A stretch of DNA of 48,553 bases from NCBI RefSeq assembly GCF_000336635.1, contig NZ_AOLY01000038.1:10168-58720 (forward strand), given 5' to 3'. Position 1 is the stretch's first letter. Each line of letters opens with the position of its first letter. Of the stretch, positions 1-8,019 are shown piece after piece. The notes beneath the pieces are model-generated. The model made no database searches. It was not told where the DNA came from and saw only the letters and a program-made list of their open reading frames with translations. The position numbers were made by a program, and so were the translations under genes. The DNA is from Haloarcula japonica DSM 6131. GTDB taxonomy: Archaea; Halobacteriota; Halobacteria; Halobacteriales; Haloarculaceae.

Positions 1-29
1 GCCCGCTCAGAGATGTGTATAAGAGACAG
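1..29. other. Tn5/Nextera mosaic-end adapter remnant at left end
   Basis: Bases 11 to 29 read AGATGTGTATAAGAGACAG, the 19-base Tn5 transposase mosaic end used in Nextera libraries. Bases 1 to 10 do not match a Nextera arm that I can recall and are probably adapter with errors. Genomic sequence starts at about base 30. The complementary mosaic end is found at the right end of the window, so this is library sequence and not a native transposon. Confidence 0.95.
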
Positions 30-30
30 G

Positions 31-81
31 GACCAGGGTATCGAGCCGTGGACTGCCGGCGATGAGGAGGGCAAGTCATGA
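31..81 (+). CDS. C-terminal end of upstream antiporter gene, probably mnhG (partial)
   Basis: An open frame runs from the adapter junction to a TGA at 79-81 and encodes a 16-residue acidic tail, DQGIEPWTAGDEEGKS. Its stop overlaps the ATG of the next gene as ATGA, the coupling style used throughout this operon. MnhG usually precedes the DUF4040/MnhB genes in haloarchaeal Mnh clusters, so identification as the MnhG tail is inferred from position only. The 5' part is lost at the contig end. Confidence 0.5.
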   Translation, partial: DQGIEPWTAGDEEGKS

Positions 82-623
82 CGCTCTCGCTCATTGAAGC
101 AGTGTTGTTGGTGTTCGTGCTGGGCTGTGCTATCGGCGCAGCCGTACTCCGTGACGTGCTGGCGTCGCTTATGGCGTTTGCCGCCTACAGCCTCGGCATC
201 TCCATCATCTGGGTGATGCTTGAAGCCCCTGACGTGGGGCTGACCGAAGCGGCTGTCGGGGCCGGCATCATGACGATACTGTTCATTCTGGCGCTGGCAA
301 ACACCGTTCGGCCACAGGAAAACGGACTGTTCGAGTCGATCAGCGTCCGGACCGTCGTGCTGGTCGGCGCGTTCGTCGTCGTCATGATCGCGACAGTTCC
401 GTCGTTGCCAGCGATTGGGGCAGAGGGCGCGGCGAACCCCGTCGTCAGCGGCGAGGTAACGCAGCACTACATCGACAATGCATACGCGGACACGGAGGTC
501 CACAACGCGGTAACGGCCGTGCTCGCGGCCTACCGTGGATTCGACACGCTGGGTGAGGCGGTCGTGGTGTTCTCCGCTGGCGTCGCGGCGCTGACCGTCC
601 TCAGACAGGAGGTGTTCGCATGA
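78..623 (+). CDS. DUF4040 (MbhD/MrpA C-terminal type) subunit of Na+/H+ antiporter
   Basis: This 181-residue membrane protein has about five hydrophobic helices. The stretch around residues 25 to 70, with LRDVLASLMAF and APDVGLTEAAVGAG, is the DUF4040/MbhD signature, a domain that forms the C-terminal part of MrpA in bacteria and a separate subunit in archaea. It is expected to be a membrane subunit of the multisubunit cation/proton antiporter. The start codon overlaps the upstream stop (ATGA) and its own end overlaps mnhB by four bases, so it is translated within the Mnh operon. The C-terminal half, after residue 110, is extracytoplasmic-looking and then returns to a helix, resembling the start of an MnhB-like segment. 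Confidence 0.85.
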   Translation: MTLSLIEAVLLVFVLGCAIGAAVLRDVLASLMAFAAYSLGISIIWVMLEAPDVGLTEAAVGAGIMTILFILALANTVRPQENGLFESISVRTVVLVGAFVVVMIATVPSLPAIGAEGAANPVVSGEVTQHYIDNAYADTEVHNAVTAVLAAYRGFDTLGEAVVVFSAGVAALTVLRQEVFA

Positions 624-1093
624 GTAGCGACGAGCGAACCGGGCTGTACGTCGAGAGCACCATCATCATGACAACGGTCCGCGTCGTCGCGCCGTTCGTG
701 CTCACCTTCGCCCTGTTCGTGATGTTCCACGGGGCAGACTCTCCGGGCGGTGGATTCCAGGGCGGAGTCATCGCCGGGTCGGTCGTGATGATGCTCGCTT
801 TCGCCTACGGCATTGACGCGGCCCGGGAGTGGCTCGACGTCCGCGTCGTCGCCTCGCTCGCGTCCGGTGGCGTGCTCACGTTCGCGGCGATTGGGCTGGG
901 GACGATTCTCCTGGGCGGGAACTTCCTCGAGTACCACCTGTACGAACAGTTCATCTCACACGCGATTGCTTACGGTATCGAACTCGTCGAACTGGGCATC
1001 GGTGGTATCGTCGCCAGCGTTGCCATCGGCCTCTTCTTCCTGCTTGCGGCCGGGTTCGGCCACGCCGTCGATGCACCGGAGGATGAGAGTTAA
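620..1093 (+). CDS. mnhB: Na+/H+ antiporter subunit MnhB
   Basis: This 157-residue protein has four predicted membrane helices and belongs to the MnhB family. The diagnostic stretch is around residues 15 to 60, with TTVRVVAPFVLTFALFVMFHG followed by SPGGGFQGGVIAG. MnhB is a small hydrophobic subunit that packs in the Mrp/Mnh complex and is needed for antiport. The ATG lies in an ATGA overlap with the previous gene, and its TAA shares one base with the mnhC start, so the genes are co-translated. The length is normal for an archaeal MnhB. Confidence 0.92.
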   Translation: MSSDERTGLYVESTIIMTTVRVVAPFVLTFALFVMFHGADSPGGGFQGGVIAGSVVMMLAFAYGIDAAREWLDVRVVASLASGGVLTFAAIGLGTILLGGNFLEYHLYEQFISHAIAYGIELVELGIGGIVASVAIGLFFLLAAGFGHAVDAPEDES

Positions 1094-1449
1094 TGTTTGA
1101 ACTGCTGAACTCACACTACAACTACTTCGCGGTGATGCTCCTGCTGGGTATCGGCCTCTACATGCTCATCGAGTCCAAGAACCTCGTGAAGAAAGTCATC
1201 GGGATGAACATCTTCCAGACGGGCATCTTCCTGTTTTTCATCACGCTCGCGTTCCGGGCCGGCGGGAATCCGCCGATCATAAAGGAGGGCGGCGGCCCCT
1301 ACGTCAGCCCGCTGCCACACGTCCTCATCCTGACGGCTATCGTCGTCGGGGTGAGCCTGACCGCCGTGGCGCTGGCGCTTATCATCCGCATCTACACCGA
1401 GTACGGCACGCTGGACGAAGACAAACTCAAACAGCTCTACTATGATTGA
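1093..1449 (+). CDS. mnhC: Na+/H+ antiporter subunit MnhC (NuoK-like)
   Basis: This 118-residue protein has three membrane helices, homologous to MrpC and to NuoK of complex I. It shows the NuoK-like IGLYMLIESKNLVKKVIGMN segment with conserved charged residues, then a loop rich in Gly/Pro and a third helix. It probably forms part of the proton path between the MnhD-like subunits. The gene overlaps the next one by eight bases. Confidence 0.93.
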   Translation: MFELLNSHYNYFAVMLLLGIGLYMLIESKNLVKKVIGMNIFQTGIFLFFITLAFRAGGNPPIIKEGGGPYVSPLPHVLILTAIVVGVSLTAVALALIIRIYTEYGTLDEDKLKQLYYD

Positions 1450-2935
1450 ACAACTCCCCGTATTGTTGGTCGTCCTGCCGATTATCGGCGGTGCAATCCC
1501 GCTGGCCGCGAGTCTCGTCAGCGACCGAGCAGGGTGGCCAGTCGCGACGCTGACGCTCATCGGCCAGGCCGTCTTGGCCGGACTGCTCGCGTGGACCGTC
1601 AGCACGAGCGGGACCGTTTCCTACGCGGTCGGTGGTTTCGCCGCCCCGTACGGCATCGAACTCGTCGTCGACGGGCTGTCGGGGGCCGTCGCCTTGCTCG
1701 TGGCAGTCGTGTCACTGGGCGTACTCGCGTACGCCCGACAGGCCGGCCCGCACTCGGGCCCCTTCTACGGGCTGTACCTACTATTAGTGGCCGGTCTGAC
1801 AGGTATGACGGTCACCGGCGACGTGTTCAACCTCTACGTGTTCCTCGAAATCACGGGGCTTGCGGCGTACGGTCTCGTGGCGAGTGGCCGGGACGCAAGC
1901 GCCGCCGTCGCAGCGTTGAAATACCTCATCATCGGAACCGTCGGGGCCTCACTGTACCTGCTCGGCATCGGCTACCTGCTTGCGGCAACGGGTACGCTCA
2001 ACATGGCCGATCTGGCGACCAAACTCGGGGAGATGGCAGCCTACGACTCGACGCTCGTCCTGACCGCGTTCGGGCTGATGGTCGGCGGGCTGACGGTGAA
2101 AGTCGCCCTGTTCCCGCTGCACACCTGGCAGCCAGACGCCTACGCGAACGCCCCGGACACCGTGAGCGCGTTCATCTCGGCGCTCGTCTCGACGGTCTCG
2201 GCGTACGCGCTCGCTCGCCTGCTGTTTTCCGTGTTCACCGTGGAGTTCCTGACGGCCGTGCCCGTCGCTCGTTGGGCACTGGTCGGTCTGGCGTGCGTGA
2301 GCATCATTGCGGGAAGTGCGCTCGCCGTCTCGCAAGACAGCGTCCAACGGATGCTCGCGTACTCCTCGGTATCACAGTTCGGCCTCGTCGTCGCCGGGTT
2401 CGCCATCGCGACCCCGCTGGCCGTCGTCGGTGCGACCGTCCACCTACTCGGCCACGCAGTGATGAAAGGCGGGCTGTTCGCTGCGACGGGGGTCATCGAG
2501 CGGGAGACGGGCGCGACGACGGTGAACGGTTACGCTGGGATGGGGAGCCGCGTCCCACTCCCGGCGTTTTCCTTCGCCGTGCTCTCGCTGGCAATGGTCG
2601 GTGTTCCGCCGGCTGTCGGCTTCGTCGGCAAGTGGTACATCGTCCTCGGCGCAGTCAACGCCGAGAACTGGCCCGTCGTGGCCGTGTTGCTCGCGAGTAC
2701 GCTGCTGACGCTCGCGTACTTCGCCCGCCTCGTCGAGCGGCTCTACTTCGCCGAGGCGACCATCCACTCAGAGCCTGACGAGGTTCCCGTAACAGACGGG
2801 AGCGGACAGGCGGTCTCGTTCGGGATGATCGCCGTCGTCGTCATCGCAGCCGCGCTCGCGGTCGCGCTGACAGCAGCCGTACCGGAGTTACAAGCAATGC
2901 TTGAGGACACGCTTCCACCCCTTCTAAACCAATGA
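1442..2935 (+). CDS. mnhD: Na+/H+ antiporter subunit MnhD (first of three NuoL/M/N-like proteins)
   Basis: This 497-residue polytopic protein (about 14 helices) belongs to the proton-conducting membrane transporter family (Proton_antipo_M). The functional glutamate of helix 5 is E136 in LYVFLEITGL, and the helix 7 lysine is K220 in GGLTVKVALFPLHTWQPDAY. Both match the residues needed for proton transfer in MrpD and NuoL/M/N. Length and motifs are normal, so it is probably an active pumping subunit. It overlaps mnhC by eight bases and the next gene by four. Confidence 0.93.
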   Translation: MIEQLPVLLVVLPIIGGAIPLAASLVSDRAGWPVATLTLIGQAVLAGLLAWTVSTSGTVSYAVGGFAAPYGIELVVDGLSGAVALLVAVVSLGVLAYARQAGPHSGPFYGLYLLLVAGLTGMTVTGDVFNLYVFLEITGLAAYGLVASGRDASAAVAALKYLIIGTVGASLYLLGIGYLLAATGTLNMADLATKLGEMAAYDSTLVLTAFGLMVGGLTVKVALFPLHTWQPDAYANAPDTVSAFISALVSTVSAYALARLLFSVFTVEFLTAVPVARWALVGLACVSIIAGSALAVSQDSVQRMLAYSSVSQFGLVVAGFAIATPLAVVGATVHLLGHAVMKGGLFAATGVIERETGATTVNGYAGMGSRVPLPAFSFAVLSLAMVGVPPAVGFVGKWYIVLGAVNAENWPVVAVLLASTLLTLAYFARLVERLYFAEATIHSEPDEVPVTDGSGQAVSFGMIAVVVIAAALAVALTAAVPELQAMLEDTLPPLLNQ

Positions 2936-4623
2936 CTGAGTCGCTACGCCCAATCCTGGCAATCCTCGTCTCCACAGTGGCCATCCCCGTGATTCTCTCG
3001 CTTAAGCGCCGGCCGAACGTGCGGGAGGGGGTGACCCTGACTGTCGCGTTCGCAAAGTTCGCTATCATTGCGAGCATGGTTCCCGGTGTCCTGTCGGGGA
3101 CACAATACGAATTCGCCCTCGGACAGTTCGCCACCGGGATCGAACTGGCGTTCAGCGTCGACCCGCTCGGGCTGCTGTTCGGACTGCTCGCGAGCTTGCT
3201 GTGGATCGTCACCAGTTTCTACAGCATCGGCTACATGCGCGGTCTGGACGAACACGCACAGACGCGCTATTTCGCCTCCTTCGCCGCCAGCCTCGCGTCG
3301 GCTGTCGGCGTCGCCTTCGCGTCGAACCTGCTGACACTGTTCGTCTGTTACGAACTACTGACAGTGTCGACGTATCCGCTCGTTACCCACGACGAGACCG
3401 ACGAGGCCCGCGCGGCCGGCCGGAAGTACCTCGCGTACACCTTCGGCGGCGGCGTCGCCGTGCTAGGGGGCACAGTTCTGGTGTTCGTCCTCGCTGGGAC
3501 GACCGCGTTTACCCCCGGCGGGCTCGAAGGCCTCGCGACGGCCGACCCGACGCTGGCACGGGCAGCGTTCGCCCTGCTTGCGGCCGGCTTCGGCGTCAAG
3601 GCCGCACTGATGCCGATGCACTCCTGGCTCCCGGACGCGATGGTCGCGCCGACGCCGGTGTCTGGCCTGTTGCACGCTGTCGCGGTCGTCAAAAGCGGTG
3701 TGTTCGGCATCGCCAGAGTTGTCCTCGACGTGTACGGCCCTGTGACGATGGAGCAACTCGGTGTCGCTCTCCCACTGGCCGCGATTGCGGCCTTCACCCT
3801 GCTGACCGCGAGTATCATCGCACTCAGACAGGACAACCTCAAGCGGCGACTGGCGTATTCAACGATAAGCCAACTCTCCTATATCGTGCTCGGGCTGGCA
3901 CTGCTCAAGGAGGACGCTCTAACCGGCGGCTTGCTCCACATCCCCGCCCACGCGTTTATGAAACTCACCCTGTTCTTCTGTGCCGGCGCGATCCACGTCG
4001 AAACTCACACCGACGACATCAGCGATATGGCCGGCATCGGGAAACGGATGCCGCTGACGATGGCCGCCTTCGCCGTCGCCGCGGCCGGGATGGCCGGGAT
4101 TCCGCTGGTCGCTGGCTTTGTCAGCAAGTGGTATCTCGTTATCGGCGCGCTGAGCCTCGATGGCGGGCTCATCTTCGCCGCCGCCCTGCTTGTCTCCGGC
4201 GTGCTCAACATTGCGTACTTCTGGCCCATCGTCTACCAAGCGTACTTCGAGTCGCCGGAGGGACACGACGAGAAGCCCCTCTTGGAAGGGCCACTCGGGG
4301 GGCGAGACGAGGTTCGAGCCGACGGTGGTGATGGCCACGAGTCGGGTAATACCGACGACGACTCCGACGAGGGCGAGGTTCCGAATACCGAACACGTCGA
4401 CCACCTCGGCAAACACCGTGAGGACCACGAACACCACGGCGGCCCGCCCGCAGGGGGCTGGGACGACCGCGGCTGGCGCGGCGGCGAAAGCACGTGGTTC
4501 ATGCTCGGGCCGATCCTCACCGCGGCCACGCTGTCGCTCCTGCTGGGGACAGTGCCATACACGGCTGTCTTCCTGCGGATCGTCGATACCATCGTCAGTA
4601 ATCTGCCGGGGGTGATGGCCTAA
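2932..4623 (+). CDS. MnhD/NuoL-like antiporter subunit with His/Asp-rich loop
   Basis: This is the second NuoL/M/N-like subunit, 563 residues. The conserved charged residues are present: E141 in LFVCYELLTVSTYPLV and K223 in GVKAALMPMHSWLPDAM. It is longer than the first paralogue because of a hydrophilic insert of about 75 residues (about 442 to 520, bases 4258 to 4490), very rich in Asp, Glu, His and Gly, just before the last helix. The side of the membrane the loop faces cannot be read directly. The gene is coupled at both ends by four-base and one-base overlaps. See findings for the insert. Confidence 0.9.
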   Translation: MTESLRPILAILVSTVAIPVILSLKRRPNVREGVTLTVAFAKFAIIASMVPGVLSGTQYEFALGQFATGIELAFSVDPLGLLFGLLASLLWIVTSFYSIGYMRGLDEHAQTRYFASFAASLASAVGVAFASNLLTLFVCYELLTVSTYPLVTHDETDEARAAGRKYLAYTFGGGVAVLGGTVLVFVLAGTTAFTPGGLEGLATADPTLARAAFALLAAGFGVKAALMPMHSWLPDAMVAPTPVSGLLHAVAVVKSGVFGIARVVLDVYGPVTMEQLGVALPLAAIAAFTLLTASIIALRQDNLKRRLAYSTISQLSYIVLGLALLKEDALTGGLLHIPAHAFMKLTLFFCAGAIHVETHTDDISDMAGIGKRMPLTMAAFAVAAAGMAGIPLVAGFVSKWYLVIGALSLDGGLIFAAALLVSGVLNIAYFWPIVYQAYFESPEGHDEKPLLEGPLGGRDEVRADGGDGHESGNTDDDSDEGEVPNTEHVDHLGKHREDHEHHGGPPAGGWDDRGWRGGESTWFMLGPILTAATLSLLLGTVPYTAVFLRIVDTIVSNLPGVMA

Positions 4624-6404
4624 TGTCGATGCTTACAGCGGTTCCGCCAGTCGTCGTACTACTTGCGCTGGCAATCGTCGTGTCCCGGCTTCCGCGGCGT
4701 GCCGGACACGCGGTCGGTGTGCTCGTGCCTGCACTTGCGGTGCCGTGGGCACTTGCGGTCCCGGAGGGCGCACATCTCCAGACCCAGTTCCTCGGGTTCG
4801 ACGCCGTGCTACTGAACGTCGATCCGTTCTCGCGGCTGATGGGAATCATCTTCGGGCTCATCGCCGCAGTTGCTGTCCTCTACTCCTACGCCAGCGATGC
4901 TGATACGACGCAGACCGGGTACGCTCTCTCTTACGTCGCGACCAGTTTTGGGGCCGTGTTCGCTGGCGACTGGCTGACGCTCATTTTCTTCTGGGAACTG
5001 ATGGCCGTCACGAGCACGCTACTGGTGTGGCACTACGGCGGCAAGGCGGTCCGGGCCGGCTTCCGGTATGCCCTGCTCCACGGACTGGGCGGCACGCTGT
5101 TGATGGCCGCTATCCTCAGACACTACGTCGAGGTGGAGACGTTCCTGTTCGCGTCAGTGCCGGGCGGTCCGGAAACGGCCGGAATCACGTCTGGGCTGGC
5201 CGCCGCCTTGGCCGCTATCGGTATCGGCGTCAACGTCGGCTTCATCGGCCTGCACGCGTGGCTGCCCGACACCTATCCGCGGCCACACATTGCTGCCAGC
5301 GTGTTTCTCTGCGTGTTCACGACCAAGACCGGCGTCTACGGAATGTACCGCGCGTTCCCCAACGGCCACGAGGCCATCGCGTACATGGGCGGTGGAATGG
5401 CTGTCTTCGGTGCGTTGTTCGCGCTGTTCCAGAACGATATGCGGCGGCTCCTTTCCTATCACATCCAGTCACAGGTCGGGTACATGGTCGCCGGCGTCGG
5501 TGTCGGGAGCGCCCTCTCACAGGCTGGCGCGTTCGCTCACGTGTTCAACCACATCCTCTACAAGGGCCTGCTGTTCATGACCGCCGGTGTCGTCATCTAC
5601 CGGACCGGGACGGAGAGCCTGAAGAAACTCGGCGGTCTCTGGCGGGAGATGCCGATCACGGCGGGGGCGTTCTCCGTCGCTGCGCTGTCTATCGCCGGCT
5701 TCCCCGGGTTCAACGGGTTCGTCAGCAAGGGGATCATCATCTCCGGAAGCCACTACACCTTCGGCAAGGGACCGCTCCCGCTCGGTGAGTTCTATACGCT
5801 TGAGTGGATGTTGCTGCTGGGCGGCGTCGGCACGTTCATGTCGTTCATCAAGTTCGGCTACTACGCGTTCTTCCACGGTGAGTACGACAGCAGTGTGCCG
5901 GACGCGAACCGTCTGCAGAGCGTGGCAATGGTATCTGTAGCCGCGCTCTGTGTCATCTACGGCGTGTACGACACGGCGCTGTTCGCCATCCTTCCGTTCG
6001 ACGTTACGAGCGAGGCTGTCGTCCACCACGTATACAAGACCTACACCATCCCCCACCTCATCGAGGGAGTCGTCCTCGCCGTCCTCGGACTGATCGGCTT
6101 CGCGGTGACAAAGAAGCCCCTCTCGAAACTCGGCCGTGTCCCGGACATCGATTCGCTGTACAATCCCGCTGTCTTCTATGGCACCCGCGGCCTCGTTGTC
6201 GGTGTGACCGAGTTGTACGCCGCCGTCGACCGCGCTGTGGTTCAGGCCACAGGCATCGTCACGCGGACAGTGACGTCCCCAAACGACGTGATTGTGCGGC
6301 TCCGTGACGACGACACCCTCGTACATCCGATGCGGGCCGGCATCGGACTTAGCATCCTCATCCTCGCGGTCTTCGTTACGGTAGCACTGCTGGCTCTTTC
6401 ATGA
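4623..6404 (+). CDS. Third NuoL/MnhD-like antiporter subunit, TM7 lysine replaced by Asn
   Basis: This 593-residue polytopic protein has the Proton_antipo_M fold and a C-terminal extension like NuoL or MrpA. E125 in LIFFWELMAVTSTLL is the conserved helix 5 glutamate. At the helix 7 lysine position, however, it reads GIGVNVGFIGLHAWLPDTY, so N204 stands where its two operon mates have Lys. It ends the operon: 195 bases of non-coding, AT-richer DNA follow before the pilin gene. The family assignment is secure; the exact subunit letter (A or D type) is not. Confidence 0.9.
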   Translation: MSMLTAVPPVVVLLALAIVVSRLPRRAGHAVGVLVPALAVPWALAVPEGAHLQTQFLGFDAVLLNVDPFSRLMGIIFGLIAAVAVLYSYASDADTTQTGYALSYVATSFGAVFAGDWLTLIFFWELMAVTSTLLVWHYGGKAVRAGFRYALLHGLGGTLLMAAILRHYVEVETFLFASVPGGPETAGITSGLAAALAAIGIGVNVGFIGLHAWLPDTYPRPHIAASVFLCVFTTKTGVYGMYRAFPNGHEAIAYMGGGMAVFGALFALFQNDMRRLLSYHIQSQVGYMVAGVGVGSALSQAGAFAHVFNHILYKGLLFMTAGVVIYRTGTESLKKLGGLWREMPITAGAFSVAALSIAGFPGFNGFVSKGIIISGSHYTFGKGPLPLGEFYTLEWMLLLGGVGTFMSFIKFGYYAFFHGEYDSSVPDANRLQSVAMVSVAALCVIYGVYDTALFAILPFDVTSEAVVHHVYKTYTIPHLIEGVVLAVLGLIGFAVTKKPLSKLGRVPDIDSLYNPAVFYGTRGLVVGVTELYAAVDRAVVQATGIVTRTVTSPNDVIVRLRDDDTLVHPMRAGIGLSILILAVFVTVALLALS

Positions 6405-6523
6405 GGTCCTAAAAACACCTTCTGTGATAATCGCGGACCAGATCAGCCAGATATGGTTTCAAGCACTCCAGAATAGCTGTTAGCAGACAGGGTGATTACA
6501 GTCTCTGATAATACAGGTGCAGA

Positions 6524-6532
6524 CTTATATAT
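6524..6532 (+). promoter_or_regulatory. TATA box of first pilin gene
   Basis: CTTATATAT fits an archaeal TATA element. Transcription would begin near 6555, giving a leader of roughly 44 bases before the chosen ATG at 6599. Confidence 0.5.
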
Positions 6533-6598
6533 CTCCATAGCCACGATTCGATAAGCACGGCATAACAGGGGAACCTGTTGATGCGTGCGGACACAACA

Positions 6599-7063
6599 AT
6601 GGAACTCAAACGATTCTTCAACGACGACGATGCTGTGTCGCCGGTCATCGGGGTCATCCTGATGGTCGCAATCACGGTCATCCTCGCAGCCGTTATCGCA
6701 ACATTCGTCCTCGGACTGGGCGATCAGGTCAGCAGCACGGCACCGCAGGCTAGCTTTAGTACGGATTATGACTCAAACGATGGCCAAGTCACGGTAACAC
6801 ATGATGGTGGTGACTCTATTAAGGCAAGCAACTTGTACTTTAGAGGGACCGGATTTGATTCCAGCAACGTTACCAATGGAATAGGAAGTAATAATGACCC
6901 GTGGCCAGGTGGCAATACGAGTGGAAGCAACAGCAAGGTTGTTGCTGGTGACCGGGTCAATGTTGGGGTGTCTGGCGACAGCTACGACTTCCGAGTCGTC
7001 TACGAGTCGTCCACTGGCGATAACTCCGCAACGCTCGCTACCGCATCCGGACCGGACGCATAA
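6599..7063 (+). CDS. Type IV pilin (Pilin_N/DUF1628 family), copy 1
   Basis: This 154-residue pilin precursor has a short charged leader (MELKRFFNDDD) followed by the haloarchaeal pilin core [20 protein letters not shown]. That segment is expected to be processed just before the hydrophobic helix by the prepilin peptidase PibD, giving the helix that packs in the pilus. The rest is a Ser/Gly/Asn-rich globular domain ending in SGPDA. An in-frame TTG and an ATG at 6578 and 6581 lie upstream, but the ATG at 6599 matches the usual leader length. The globular part has lower GC and different codon use from the conserved N-terminus. A T-run terminator follows. Confidence 0.9.
   Translation: MELKRFFNDDDAVSPVIGVILMVAITVILAAVIATFVLGLGDQVSSTAPQASFSTDYDSNDGQVTVTHDGGDSIKASNLYFRGTGFDSSNVTNGIGSNNDPWPGGNTSGSNSKVVAGDRVNVGVSGDSYDFRVVYESSTGDNSATLATASGPDA
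6635..6672 (+). repeat. 38-bp exact repeat, copy 1 (pilin hydrophobic core)
   Basis: These 38 bases, starting GTGTCGCCGGTCATCGGGGT, are identical to 8056..8093 in the second pilin gene. Similarity continues at reduced identity on both sides. They encode [12 protein letters not shown]. The repeat reflects a duplicated, conserved pilin N-terminus and could support recombination between the genes. Confidence 0.9.
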
Positions 7064-7078
7064 GCCCGCGGCATCTCG

Positions 7079-7084
7079 TTTTTT
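7079..7084 (+). terminator. T-run terminator after pilin 1
   Basis: Six Ts lie 15 to 21 bases past the pilin stop, consistent with a simple T-rich archaeal terminator. No strong hairpin is apparent. Confidence 0.4.
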
Positions 7085-7104
7085 CCGGAACAAAAACCCG
7101 TGAG

Positions 7105-7111
7105 TTTATAA
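7105..7111 (+). promoter_or_regulatory. TATA box before winged-helix gene
   Basis: TTTATAA upstream of 7176 suggests a start near 7135 and a leader of about 40 bases, so this gene can be transcribed separately from pilin 1. Confidence 0.4.
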
Positions 7112-7175
7112 CTGATGAACACCCTGATATCTGCTGTATTCCCTGCATTGGGTGGTGGGGATCGGAGAATATGAC

Positions 7176-7754
7176 ATGAGTAAGCAGGTAGAACGGTCGG
7201 ACTCCACTACGGACGATGACCTTTCCAAAGGCGAGATATTCGACGTCCTGCAGAACGAACGGCGTCGCTACACGCTGCAGTATCTACGGGAACACGACGG
7301 GCCAGTACAGCTCGGTGACCTCGCGTCACACGTCGCGGCACAGGAGTACGACTGCCCGAACACTGCAGTCACGAGCGCGCAACGGAAGCGCGTTTACACC
7401 ACGTTACAGCAGTCTCATCTCCCGCGGATGGATGAGACGGGTATCATCGACTACGACGATGAAAACGGGACAATCTCCAAGACGGCACACACAGAAGAAC
7501 TCACTATCTATCTCGAAATCGTGCCGGGAAGCGAGTTCCCCTGGCGCGAGTACTACCTCTCGCTCGGCGCGGTCAGTCTGGCAATCGTGACGATCCTCTG
7601 GGTCGGCATCTATCCGTTCACGGTGATCCCGCCGCTGGTCTGGGCCACGCTGATTGCGATTGTGCTCAGCGTCTCCGCGGCCTATCATACCTACGCCGGT
7701 CGTGAGATGACGCTGACCGAGTATGTGGCGCAGGAAGCCGAGTCCGACGACTGA
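7176..7754 (+). CDS. Membrane-anchored winged-helix protein (DUF7344-like) in pilin locus
   Basis: This 192-residue protein has an N-terminal winged helix (about residues 18 to 105) with the segment EIFDVLQNERRRYTLQYLRE, typical of haloarchaeal DUF7344 proteins. Two hydrophobic helices follow, at about 128 to 175 (LSLGAVSLAIVTILWVGIYP and a second one after a short Pro turn). The layout suggests a transcription regulator tethered to the membrane. It lies between the two pilins, so pilin expression is its most likely target; that is inference. The ATG at 7176 (MSKQVERSD) is preferred over an in-frame upstream GTG at 7152. Confidence 0.75.
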   Translation: MSKQVERSDSTTDDDLSKGEIFDVLQNERRRYTLQYLREHDGPVQLGDLASHVAAQEYDCPNTAVTSAQRKRVYTTLQQSHLPRMDETGIIDYDDENGTISKTAHTEELTIYLEIVPGSEFPWREYYLSLGAVSLAIVTILWVGIYPFTVIPPLVWATLIAIVLSVSAAYHTYAGREMTLTEYVAQEAESDD

Positions 7755-7963
7755 AGTACGCAGTTTGTTTCACGGCCTTGCGCTGTTTCGTTTGTCCCGT
7801 TTACCGCTGAACTATCCAAACACCGCCGTATCGAATTCCGGCGGTACAGCCAGCCTTGAAGGTTTTCAAGGCGTGGTTGAACGGCTAAAACGTGCTGTGA
7901 GTATAAGTGGGCACATCTCATGTGGTTGAGTCAGCACACCCCGCGAGCCGGTAAGGAAATCCT

Positions 7964-7972
7964 TCGATATAT
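7964..7972 (+). promoter_or_regulatory. TATA box of second pilin gene
   Basis: CGATATATA precedes pilin 2. The predicted start is near 7996, with a 24-base leader. The 265 bases between 7755 and 8019 otherwise hold no gene that I can support. Confidence 0.5.
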
Positions 7973-8019
7973 AGGGGGTTCCTACTCGGGTCACACTCGC
8001 GGTGTGCGTCGAACAAACC

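Noticed and set aside
1..29. Native transposon end at the left edge
   Set aside because: The 19-base sequence is the engineered Tn5 mosaic end, is present at both ends, and there is no transposase gene or target-site duplication.
6578..6598. Longer N-terminal form of pilin 1 starting from TTG or ATG upstream
   Set aside because: Pilin leaders in this family are short and charged; the start at 6599 gives the same leader layout as pilin 2.
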